From the NCBI RefSeq assembly GCF_900156685.1, contig NZ_FTOJ01000009.1, positions 62,001 to 126,000 of the forward strand: a stretch of DNA of 64,000 nt, given 5' to 3'. The notes under the pieces are model-generated. The model ran no database searches. It saw nothing but the letters and a program-made list of their open reading frames with translations, and had not been told where the DNA came from. Positions 7,531 to 16,472 of the stretch are shown here, in pieces (the stretch's first letter is position 1; every line of letters starts with the position of its first letter). Source of the DNA: Chryseobacterium piscicola. GTDB taxonomy: Bacteria > Bacteroidota > Bacteroidia > Flavobacteriales > Weeksellaceae. The translations under genes were made by a program, and so were the position numbers.

Positions 7531-10500
7531 ATGTATTTAGTTTTTGACACAGAAACCACAGGTTTACCGAAAAATTTCAACGCACCGCTTTCAGATTCAG
7601 ACAACTGGCCAAGAATGGTTCAGATTGCATGGCAACTGCACGATGATAATGGGCAGTTAATTGAAAATCAGGATTATATAATAAAACCGGAAGGGTACGA
7701 TATACCGTTTAATGCCGCCAGAATTCACGGAATTACCACGAAAATCGCTAATGAAGAGGGTCGTGATCTCGAAGAAATATTAAAGGAATTCGCCAAAGTT
7801 TTAGAACGGGTAAGAGTCGTTTCCGGGCATAATGTGGAGTTTGATTATAACATCGTTGGAGCAGAATTTTTCAGAAAAAATATTCAAGACAATCTTCAGG
7901 AGAAACCGAAGGCGGATACGATGATTCTGGGAACAGATTATTGTCAGCTTGCCGGTGGAAGAGGAGGAAGGTACAAATCTCCGAAATTGGAAGAATTGTA
8001 TGAGAAATTATATGGTCACAAATTTGATGAGGCGCACAACGCAGCAGCCGACGTAAACGCAACGGCTCAGGTTTTCTTCGAAATGATGCGTATCGGAATT
8101 ATTCCTGCAGAAGTTTTGAAGACATCGGAAGACCAATTGGCATATTTCAAAACGTTGCATCCGAATCCTATAAAACCTTTTGGAATTGTTATCAGAAGGC
8201 AGGTTGCCGATTTTAACAATAAGAAAAAGCAATCTGATGTCGGAAGTATCGATGATATTGATCTGGGAAAATATTTCAATTTCGATAATAAAAGTGTTTT
8301 TTCTACTCTAACGGCCACTTCCAGCATTAATGATTTAATTAGAAAAGCAACAGACGAAAATTTTCCTGCAGTCGGAATGGTCGATTTGGGGAATATGATG
8401 GGTGCTTTCAAATTTGTTTCTGCTGTAGAATCTACCAACTCAGACCGTTCAAAAAAGCACAAAGAATTTTTAGCCAAAAAACAGGAAGCAGAAGAAAATG
8501 GAACAGAATTTAATGAAACTGAGCCTGTTTCAGAGCCACTAATTCCAGTTGTAGGTTGTGAATTTTATATTTCAGACCGATATGAACAAAAACAGTTTAC
8601 CAAAGATGATCCCGACAGGAGAACACAGGTTGTTTTACTGGCAAAAGATTTCAACGGCTATAAAAATTTAGCCAAACTTTCTAGTATTGGTTTCTTAAAA
8701 GGTTTCTATTTTGGAGTTCCAAGGATCAGCCGTGAAGTGATTGCTGAATATAAAGAGGGTTTGATCGCTTTGACGTCGGGAATCAACGGAGATATTCCTG
8801 ATGCTATTTTAAATACGGGTGAACAGAAAGGTGAGGAGCTTTTCAAATGGTGGAAAGAAACTTTTGAAGATGATTTTTATGTACAGATTCAGAATCATAA
8901 ACTTCCTGAGGAAGAACATTTGAATGATGTATTGTTGCATTTCGCAGATAAATATCAAGTTAAAATTTTAGCGCAAAATCAAACATATTATACCAATAAA
9001 GACGATTCTAATATTCAGGATATTGTAAGCTGTATTAAAGATGGTGAGAAACTGACGACGCCCGTTGGAAAAGGATTTGGGAAGAGAAGAGGTTTGGCAA
9101 CGGACGAGTATTTTATTAAAAATTCGCATGAGATAAAAGAATCTTTTCTAAATTATCCGGACGCGTTTGATGCCTACGAAGAGTTTACGGCAAAATTTAG
9201 CCCGTATACTTTAAAAAGAGATGTACTTCTTCCAAAATTTGATATTCCGGAAGAGTTTATTCATGCTGAAGATGAACTTGATGGTGGTAAACGTGGAGAA
9301 ATGGCGTATTTGACACATTTAACCTACGAGGGCGCAAAAAAAAGATATGTAGAAACAGGAATAACTGCCGAAATTAAAGAACGTCTTGACTTTGAACTTG
9401 AAGTAGTTGCGAACACCGGTTATCCTGGTTACTTTTTGATTGTACAGGATTTTTGTAACGAAGCCAGAAAAATGGGAGTTTGGGTTGGCCCAGGTCGTGG
9501 ATCTGCTGCGGGTTCGGCGGTTGCTTATTGTACCGGAATTACCAATGTTGATCCTATTAAATACGATTTGCTATTTGAGAGATTCCTGAATCCTGAAAGG
9601 GTTTCAATGCCCGATATTGATATCGATTTTGATGATGAAGGTCGTGATAAAATCATTAAATGGGTGGTAGAAAAATATGGTAAAAATCAGGTAGCACAAA
9701 TTATTACATATTCCGTTTTGGGAGGGAAATCTGCTATTAAAGATGCCGGAAGGGTTTTAGATTTGCCCATTCCGGATACCAATAATATTGCTAAACTAAT
9801 TCCCCCAAGTCCAGGGATGAATATCGCCAAAGCTTTAGCAAAGTATGATAAATTAAAACCCGAAGAACAGCAGCTTGTAGATGAGATGAAGTATGTTCTC
9901 AATACGCCTGATGATGCCCGCCACGATGTTTTGGCAAGTGCTAAAAAAATGGAAGGCTGTATTAGAAACACAGGAATTCACGCTTGTGGGGTAATTATTA
10001 CACCGGAAGATGTGAGTAATCTCGTTCCTGTGACGATTGCTGCCAAAGATGCAGATATTTTGGTTTCTCAGTTTGATAACTCGGTGGCAGAAAGTGCTGG
10101 TCTTTTGAAAATGGACTTTTTGGGTCTTCGTACATTAACAATTATTAAAGACGCATTAAAATTAGTTAAAGCCAGACATGGAATAGACATTGATCCGGAT
10201 TTAATCCCATTGGATGATAATAAAACCTATCAATTATTTAAAGAAGGAAGAACGGTGGGTGTTTTCCAGTATGAAAGTCCGGGAATGCAAAAGTATATGC
10301 GTGAGTTAAAACCAACTGTTTTTGCAGATTTAATTGCCATGAATGCCTTATACAGACCTGGTCCGATAAAGTATATTCCTAGTTTTATCAACAGAAAACA
10401 CGGAATTGAAGAGGTGGTTTATGACTTAGAAGAAACTAAAGAATATCTTGAAGAAACCTACGGGATTACCGTTTACCAAGAGCAGGTAATGCTTCTGTCT

Positions 10501-12207
10501 CAAAAATTGGCGAATTTTACAAAAGGTGAAGCCGATACTTTGAGGAAGGCGATGGGTAAAAAACAGATTGAAGTTCTGAATAAAATGTATCCAAAGTTTA
10601 TTGAAGGTGGAAGGAAAAATAATCTTAACGAGGAAAGGTTAGAAAAAATATGGAATGACTGGAAGGCCTTTGCAGAATATGCTTTCAACAAATCTCACTC
10701 CACTTGCTATGCCTTAATTGCTTACCAAACGGCTTATCTTAAGGCAAATTATCCCGCAGAATATATGGCGAGTGTCATGAGTAATAATATCAATAATACC
10801 GAATCAATTACGATGTTCATGGAAGATTGTAAAAGTATTGGTGTAGATGTTTTGGGTCCAGATGTAAATGAATCGCAATATAAATTTTCTGTAAACGAAA
10901 AAGGGCAGATTCGTTTTGGTCTGGGAGCAATAAAAGGGATTGGCGAAGGGCCAAGTGAAGGAATTACGAAGGAGAGAGCTAATGGGAGATTTAAAAATAT
11001 TTACGATTTCTTTGAGAGAATTTTACCTTCTCAAATGAATAAAAGGGTTGCGGAAAGCTTGGTTGTTGCTGGTGCTTTTGATGAACTGGATTCTTTTCAT
11101 AGAGGGCAGTATTTTGATATAGACATGGCAGGAAGAACCAATTTGGAAAGATTAATTCGCTACGGACAAAGTTTTCAAGAGAGTAAAAACGAAATGGAGC
11201 ATTCTCTTTTTGCCGATTTTGCCGAAGAAGTTCAGATTGAACGGCCAAAATTAGCGCCTTGTGTAGAATGGCCGAATATGCACAAATTAAACAAAGAAAA
11301 AGAAACAATAGGATTTTATCTATCTGCACATCCGCTGGATGAGTTTAAATTTCAATATCAGTTTATACAAGGGAGTTTATCCAAAAAGGCTATTTTAGAA
11401 AAAGATGAAGAAGCAAAAGTGATTACAGACGAAGTTCCTATTCTTGAAAAAGATTCTGCAGATGAGGTGGCAGATTTAATTGAAATTGTCTCAGATGAAT
11501 TGTCTATAGGCGAAGAAGAAATTGTAGAAGAAGTTTCTAAAAAAGCAGAGCCAAAAGGAGTTTTTGGATTTTTGAACCTCGATGAGGTTGATGGTTACAA
11601 AGAGTTGGCATTTGCTAATAAGCAAGAAGAATTGTTTGAAGAAAAGAAAAAAGACTGGAAAACCATTCAGAAAGAAAGAGAAAATGGAGGCGGTGGAAAA
11701 GAATATACGGTTGCGGGATTGATTACAGAATATGTAGTGAAAGATGGCTTCCGAAGTGGTGAAAAGGTAGCTTTTGTAACTCTGGAAGATTACTCGGGAT
11801 CTTATTCTTTTAGGTTGGGAGATCGTGATTATATGAAATTAAAAGAAAAACTCGAGGTACAGCGTTTTGTGATTTTAAAAATAAAATTTGCCCAAGTAAA
11901 AGACGGGCGTGTTTTCGTGAATGTGAACGAAGTCATAGAATTGCAAGAAGCATTTGAGAAATTCGCAAAAAGTATATCTTTGGTTATGGATGTGATGGAT
12001 TTTAGACCTGAAGACTTGAGTTTCTTTAAAAATATTTTAGAAAGAAACCCAGGAAATCAAAAATTGAAATTTTACATAAAAGATGTAGATGATGATTTTA
12101 ATGTACAGCATATTGAAGTGCAGTCTGCAAGGCATCAAGTAAATTTAAACGGAGATTTAATAAAAAATATCCAGTTGATGAATAAATACGAATTTTACCT
12201 CAATTAA
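7531..12207 (+). CDS. dnaE: DNA polymerase III alpha subunit with fused N-terminal 3'-5' exonuclease
   Basis: The 1558-residue replicative polymerase. Residues 1-190 form a DnaQ-like DEDDh exonuclease with a complete active site: D6 and E8 (FDTETTG), D105 (HNVEFD), H169 and D174 (HNAAADVNA), giving built-in proofreading. The PHP domain follows from about 245, but its metal ligands appear lost: the HxH strand reads SVFSTLTATSS, the usual TDHGNM reads VDLGNMM (284-290), and the usual ATNDAHY region reads AQNQTYY. The polymerase core has GPGRGSAAGSA (about 655-665) and the catalytic aspartate motif PDIDIDFDD (694-702). It also has helix-hairpin-helix and OB regions (OB near 1390-1480), and an acidic insertion at about 1285-1345. 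The ATG start places the exonuclease strand at residue 1, as in DnaQ. The gene is monocistronic, with its own terminator. Confidence 0.95.
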   Translation: MYLVFDTETTGLPKNFNAPLSDSDNWPRMVQIAWQLHDDNGQLIENQDYIIKPEGYDIPFNAARIHGITTKIANEEGRDLEEILKEFAKVLERVRVVSGHNVEFDYNIVGAEFFRKNIQDNLQEKPKADTMILGTDYCQLAGGRGGRYKSPKLEELYEKLYGHKFDEAHNAAADVNATAQVFFEMMRIGIIPAEVLKTSEDQLAYFKTLHPNPIKPFGIVIRRQVADFNNKKKQSDVGSIDDIDLGKYFNFDNKSVFSTLTATSSINDLIRKATDENFPAVGMVDLGNMMGAFKFVSAVESTNSDRSKKHKEFLAKKQEAEENGTEFNETEPVSEPLIPVVGCEFYISDRYEQKQFTKDDPDRRTQVVLLAKDFNGYKNLAKLSSIGFLKGFYFGVPRISREVIAEYKEGLIALTSGINGDIPDAILNTGEQKGEELFKWWKETFEDDFYVQIQNHKLPEEEHLNDVLLHFADKYQVKILAQNQTYYTNKDDSNIQDIVSCIKDGEKLTTPVGKGFGKRRGLATDEYFIKNSHEIKESFLNYPDAFDAYEEFTAKFSPYTLKRDVLLPKFDIPEEFIHAEDELDGGKRGEMAYLTHLTYEGAKKRYVETGITAEIKERLDFELEVVANTGYPGYFLIVQDFCNEARKMGVWVGPGRGSAAGSAVAYCTGITNVDPIKYDLLFERFLNPERVSMPDIDIDFDDEGRDKIIKWVVEKYGKNQVAQIITYSVLGGKSAIKDAGRVLDLPIPDTNNIAKLIPPSPGMNIAKALAKYDKLKPEEQQLVDEMKYVLNTPDDARHDVLASAKKMEGCIRNTGIHACGVIITPEDVSNLVPVTIAAKDADILVSQFDNSVAESAGLLKMDFLGLRTLTIIKDALKLVKARHGIDIDPDLIPLDDNKTYQLFKEGRTVGVFQYESPGMQKYMRELKPTVFADLIAMNALYRPGPIKYIPSFINRKHGIEEVVYDLEETKEYLEETYGITVYQEQVMLLSQKLANFTKGEADTLRKAMGKKQIEVLNKMYPKFIEGGRKNNLNEERLEKIWNDWKAFAEYAFNKSHSTCYALIAYQTAYLKANYPAEYMASVMSNNINNTESITMFMEDCKSIGVDVLGPDVNESQYKFSVNEKGQIRFGLGAIKGIGEGPSEGITKERANGRFKNIYDFFERILPSQMNKRVAESLVVAGAFDELDSFHRGQYFDIDMAGRTNLERLIRYGQSFQESKNEMEHSLFADFAEEVQIERPKLAPCVEWPNMHKLNKEKETIGFYLSAHPLDEFKFQYQFIQGSLSKKAILEKDEEAKVITDEVPILEKDSADEVADLIEIVSDELSIGEEEIVEEVSKKAEPKGVFGFLNLDEVDGYKELAFANKQEELFEEKKKDWKTIQKERENGGGGKEYTVAGLITEYVVKDGFRSGEKVAFVTLEDYSGSYSFRLGDRDYMKLKEKLEVQRFVILKIKFAQVKDGRVFVNVNEVIELQEAFEKFAKSISLVMDVMDFRPEDLSFFKNILERNPGNQKLKFYIKDVDDDFNVQHIEVQSARHQVNLNGDLIKNIQLMNKYEFYLN

Positions 12208-12228
12208 TTACCAAGAATTGATGATAAG

Positions 12229-12256
12229 AAAGTGGCTTTTTAGTCACTTTTTTTGT
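12229..12256 (+). terminator. Intrinsic terminator after dnaE
   Basis: Stem arms aaagtggc (12229-12236) and gtcacttt (12243-12250, one G-T pair), then a T-rich run. It starts 21 bases after the stop. Confidence 0.75.
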
Positions 12257-12513
12257 TGTTTCAGTTAAATTTTAATGGTCTGTAATATATTTTAGAAAAA
12301 AAAACAAACCAAATGTTTAGCTCTAAACTCAGTGAAGAATGATATTAGATGCTTCTCTATCATATTATAACTTCAAAAATAATTAAATGACTGTTTAGTT
12401 TTAGTTTATGTTTTTAATTGTTTTAAGATTTTTTTTATCAAAAAAAGGCTATATTAATAATTTTATGATAATTATTTAGTAATTTGAACAGCTAATTTAA
12501 ATTAAACTTAAGT
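12257..12513. other. AT-rich leader region, no gene
   Basis: Very AT-rich DNA between the dnaE terminator and the first T9SS gene, with many homopolymer A and T runs. A loose promoter-like TAATTTGA lies near 12480. I see no ORF of note. Confidence 0.4.
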
Positions 12514-15500
12514 ATGAAAAAACTTTTACTCATGTGCTTTGGACTTTTGTTCGGTACATTGATTAATGCTCAAATTACGCTGGGTTCAGGAACTTCAGCA
12601 GCAGGTACTTCCACATCAGCTACAACTGTGCCTTGGAGTGCATATTATAATTTCAGCTACAGTCAACAGATTTTAACTAAAGCCAACATTAATGCTTCTG
12701 CTGCTGGTAACATTACAGGTTTGAAATTTTATCTGGGATCATCATCTGCGTTGACAAATTCTAATGAAATTGTAGTGTATGTAGGTCTTACCAATAAAGC
12801 AACCTTTACCTCAACTACGGATTGGGTTCCTACTTCTGCACTAACCCAGGTTTTTAGTGGAACAGTTACCAATAATGCTGGCGTTGTAGAAATTACTTTC
12901 TCAGCACCTTTCGCTTATGATAATACAAGTAATCTTGTAATTGCTGTTGATGAAAATAAAGCAGGTAATGATGGTGGAGAGGTTTTTTATACTTACACAA
13001 ATACGGCTAATCAAACTCTGTATTACAGGAGTGATTCGGTAAATCCTAATCCTGCATCAATTACACAAACAGGTACTAGATCTGCTTTGCAATCTGTTAC
13101 AAGTATCTTAGGTCTTACCCCTTTATCGCCTCCATGTCCTGTTGTTTCTGCTCCTGTAGCTACAGCTACTAATGTGGCTATATTGCCTACTATTAGCTGG
13201 GCAACATCATTAAGTGCTACTTCTTATAAAATAAGTGTAGGTACTACTCCTGGTGGAACAGATGTTATGAATCTTACAGACGTAGGAAATGTAACAAGCT
13301 ATACATTTACGGCTCCTCTTAATTATCTTACACAATATTACTACACTGTGTACGCTTCTAACGCAACCGGAAGCTCTACTGGATGTGTAGAAAGAACATT
13401 TACAACGATAGCGATACCTTGTCCGTCCGTCTCTGCGCCGGCTTCTTCAGCTACCGGAACTTCATTAACCCCTACGTTCACTTGGACAGCAGTGCCCAAT
13501 GTAACAGGATATAGAATTTCAATAGGTACTACCGCAGGAGGTTCTGATATTTTAAATAATCTAGACTTAGGGAATGTAACAACCTATGTTTATAATACAT
13601 TACTCAATTATAATACAAAATACTATTACACAATAAATTCTTACAATGCAACTTTAACTTCCACAGGTTGTACGGAGAGAAATTTCACGACAATATCATT
13701 TTGTCCCGCAGTTTCTGCCCCAGCATCTTCAGCAACTGGAACTTCTTTAACTCCTACGTTTACATGGGCTGCGGTACAAGGTGCAACGGGTTACAGATTA
13801 TCTGTTGGTACAACACCAGGAGCTACTGATATTGTAAATAATTTTGATTTAGGTAACGTAGTAACTTATGTTTATAATAATGCAGCATTAGGTTATAATA
13901 CAAAATATTATTATACGATTAATGCCTATAATGGTACTGGGGCATCTACAGGATGTACGGAAAGAAACTTTACAACAAAAACATTTTGCCCTTCTGTAAC
14001 TTTACCAGCTGCTGCTGCTACAGGAGTTTCGGTAACACCTACATTTACTTGGACTGCTAATACTGATGCTACAGGATATAAAATTTCAATAGGAACGACC
14101 GCCGGTGCCACAAACGTTATGAATAACGTAGATTTGGGTAATGTTACTACTTATACATTGTCTACACCTTTGGCTTATGGAGTAAAATATTTTTATACAA
14201 TCAATGCTTATAATGCTACTGTAGCATCGGTAGGTTGTACAGAAAGAAATTTCACAACATTAACTTTGTGCCCTGCCGTGAGTGCTCCAGCGTCAAATGC
14301 TGTTGGGGTATCTTTAACTCCTACATTTACTTGGGCTGCAGTAACTGGTGTTACGGGTTATAGAATTTCTATTGGCACCACCTCTGGAGGTACTGATGTT
14401 TTAAATTCATTTGATGTGGGGAATGTTCTTACATATACACTTCCAACACCATTAAATAATTCTACGAAATATTTTTATACTATTTCAGGATACAACGGAG
14501 CACAAGTTTCTTCAGGTTGTTCAGAAAGATCATTTACTACTCTTTGTAGTCCGGTGTCTTCATTCCCTTGGAATGAAAACTTTGATGCCATGACTTCTAT
14601 TGGTGCGGGAGTGGTTCCTATTTGTTGGGCGAATATTACCGGTACGAATGCATTTAATTCTTCAAATGCGGCAAGTGTTTCTTATCACGACCCAAGATCT
14701 GCAAATAATTATATGACAATTTATTATGGATCTAGTGCGAGTTACTTATGGACGCCAGGGTTTCAGCTTACAGCAGGAACTTCTTATGATTTCGTTTTCT
14801 ATTTTGCAGGAGACGGTTATGCAGGATGGGCGGGAGATGTAGTTCAAAACACTGCACAAAGTGCAACTGGTGCAACTGTATTAGGAACATCATTTATTAC
14901 AAGTGCTACCACTTCTGTTTTGGGAACATACACCAAAGTGACCAGAACTGTAGTGCCTACTGCTAATGGAGTTTATTATTTCGGTATAAAAGTTTCAAGC
15001 AATACAATACCATATTATTTAGGTTTTGATGATTTTAGCTTTATGCCAACACCTAACTGTATAGAGCCAACAGGGGTGACTTCTGGTTCTGTTTCTGAGA
15101 ATAGCGCTTCGATCTCTTGGACTGCTCCCGCAACTGCGCCACTTAACGGATATGAAGTATATTATAGCACATCGAATGTGGCACCAACTGCATCAACTGT
15201 GCTGAATACATCGAACTCAGTAACTTCTAGTTCAACATCAGCGGCTTTATCAGGGTTGGCTCCGGCAACAAATTACTACTCTTGGGTAAGGTCAGTTTGT
15301 ACAACAACCGATAAGAGCCAGTGGTCATCTGTTGCTACATTCAAAACTTTATGCGCTGCAGCTCCGGTACCATTTACTGAGAATTTTAATTCTGGAACTA
15401 CTGCTAATTGCTGGTCAACCTACAGTACAAATAACACAAGCTACGGATTGTGGCAATTTGGTAGTGCTACACAAGATTATGGTACAACTTATAGTGCTAC

Positions 15501-16173
15501 TGGTCAAAATAATACCGCAGGACAATATGCTTTCGTAGATGCATCATCACCTTATACAGGTGTACATGATGTAACTTTGCTTTCTCCATCAATTAACCTT
15601 ACTGGTTTGTCTGTGCCAACATTAGAATTTAGATGGTTTAAAAACCATGGTGATACAGTGAATCCTGCAAGCCAGCCATCGTATGATAATAATAAGATTA
15701 TGGTTGATGTGAAAGATGTAACATCTTCTACTTGGGAAACAGTATTTATGAGCTCTTCTAATGCTGCTACCTGGAGGATGGAGTCTATTGCTTTGCCTGC
15801 TTCTTATGTTGGAAAAACTATCCAAGTAAGATTTGTAGTTGATAAAGATGTTTCTGGTAACGGATACTTCTACGATAACTTATTGCTTGATGATGTTAGT
15901 TTAAAAGAAGCAGTAAATCTTGCAACTGCTGAAGTTAAAAATAATAAAAATACAATTAAAGTATATCCAAATCCATTCACAGATTTACTTACAATCTCTG
16001 ACATCAAAGAGGTGAAGTCTATCATGATTTCAGATATGTCTGGAAAAATTGTTAAAACAATTCAAAATCCAGAAGCTACTCTTCGTTTAAGCGATCTAAA
16101 TGCAGGGATGTACTTAGTGATTCTTAATATGAATGATGGTTCTAAACAAACTATAAAAGCTATTAAAAAATAA
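12514..16173 (+). CDS. Secreted repeat protein with T9SS type A sorting domain
   Basis: A 1219-residue extracellular or surface protein. It begins with a Sec signal peptide (MKKLLLMCFGLLFGTLINA, cleavage before Q20). A beta-rich N-terminal domain (20-205) is followed by five Fn3-like repeats of about 94 residues (208-677), each starting CPxVSAP and ending ERxFTT. Next come a MAM/cleaved-adhesin-like jelly-roll domain (about 683-845, WNENFD ... GFDDFSF), a true Fn3 domain (about 850-945) and a second jelly roll (about 950-1130, FTENFN ... LLLDDVS). The type A T9SS signal (VYPNPFTD ... GMYLVILNMNDG, about 1150-1219) directs export and attachment. Each repeat carries conserved Cys residues near its start and end that could pair. 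It is probably an adhesin or substrate-binding surface protein; no catalytic motif is seen. The next gene is a shorter relative. Confidence 0.85.
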   Translation: MKKLLLMCFGLLFGTLINAQITLGSGTSAAGTSTSATTVPWSAYYNFSYSQQILTKANINASAAGNITGLKFYLGSSSALTNSNEIVVYVGLTNKATFTSTTDWVPTSALTQVFSGTVTNNAGVVEITFSAPFAYDNTSNLVIAVDENKAGNDGGEVFYTYTNTANQTLYYRSDSVNPNPASITQTGTRSALQSVTSILGLTPLSPPCPVVSAPVATATNVAILPTISWATSLSATSYKISVGTTPGGTDVMNLTDVGNVTSYTFTAPLNYLTQYYYTVYASNATGSSTGCVERTFTTIAIPCPSVSAPASSATGTSLTPTFTWTAVPNVTGYRISIGTTAGGSDILNNLDLGNVTTYVYNTLLNYNTKYYYTINSYNATLTSTGCTERNFTTISFCPAVSAPASSATGTSLTPTFTWAAVQGATGYRLSVGTTPGATDIVNNFDLGNVVTYVYNNAALGYNTKYYYTINAYNGTGASTGCTERNFTTKTFCPSVTLPAAAATGVSVTPTFTWTANTDATGYKISIGTTAGATNVMNNVDLGNVTTYTLSTPLAYGVKYFYTINAYNATVASVGCTERNFTTLTLCPAVSAPASNAVGVSLTPTFTWAAVTGVTGYRISIGTTSGGTDVLNSFDVGNVLTYTLPTPLNNSTKYFYTISGYNGAQVSSGCSERSFTTLCSPVSSFPWNENFDAMTSIGAGVVPICWANITGTNAFNSSNAASVSYHDPRSANNYMTIYYGSSASYLWTPGFQLTAGTSYDFVFYFAGDGYAGWAGDVVQNTAQSATGATVLGTSFITSATTSVLGTYTKVTRTVVPTANGVYYFGIKVSSNTIPYYLGFDDFSFMPTPNCIEPTGVTSGSVSENSASISWTAPATAPLNGYEVYYSTSNVAPTASTVLNTSNSVTSSSTSAALSGLAPATNYYSWVRSVCTTTDKSQWSSVATFKTLCAAAPVPFTENFNSGTTANCWSTYSTNNTSYGLWQFGSATQDYGTTYSATGQNNTAGQYAFVDASSPYTGVHDVTLLSPSINLTGLSVPTLEFRWFKNHGDTVNPASQPSYDNNKIMVDVKDVTSSTWETVFMSSSNAATWRMESIALPASYVGKTIQVRFVVDKDVSGNGYFYDNLLLDDVSLKEAVNLATAEVKNNKNTIKVYPNPFTDLLTISDIKEVKSIMISDMSGKIVKTIQNPEATLRLSDLNAGMYLVILNMNDGSKQTIKAIKK
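13135..14544 (+). repeat. Five tandem Fn3-like coding repeats (276-285 bp each)
   Basis: Units begin at the Cys codon at 13135, 13420, 13702, 13987 and 14269 and end at 14544. Units 2 and 3 are very close (both contain SAPASSATGTSLTPTFTW). Spacing of 285, 282, 285, 282 and 276 bases shows duplication of an in-frame module. Two related units occur in the next gene. Confidence 0.85.
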
Positions 16174-16191
16174 ATTAGCTTAATCTTAAAG

Positions 16192-16230
16192 AATCCGCTT
16201 TGCAGAATGTTGTAAAGCGGATTTTTTTTT
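16192..16230 (+). terminator. Intrinsic terminator after the first T9SS gene
   Basis: Perfect 10-bp stem (aatccgcttt at 16192-16201, aaagcggatt at 16214-16223) followed by a long T run. Confidence 0.88.
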
Positions 16231-16472
16231 GGTTAAAAAATGCAAAAAATTGACTAAATAATACTGATTTTTTTTCAAATAATATTGAAATATAAAGAAA
16301 ATTTTTACTTAAAAAAATAATAGAAAAGCCTTTAAATAAATGGTTTATGAAATGTTTTGAAATTCATTTTTTACTGTTAAATTAATATTATAAGTAAAAA
16401 AATTCATTTTTTATTGGTATTTGGCTAATATTAACTAAATTTAATTTCTAATTTTAAATTAATTAACTAATT
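16231..16472. other. AT-rich intergenic leader with a short direct repeat
   Basis: No ORF. A 17-base block aaattcattttttactg near 16361 recurs with one change (aaattcattttttattg) near 16401. A TAAATTTA box lies near 16436, about 30 bases before the next ATG, and is a near-match promoter. Confidence 0.4.

Noticed and set aside
13926-14111. Minus-strand reading frames inside the T9SS and anchor-L genes
   Set aside because: They are antisense shadows of repeat-rich coding sequence, with low-complexity translations.
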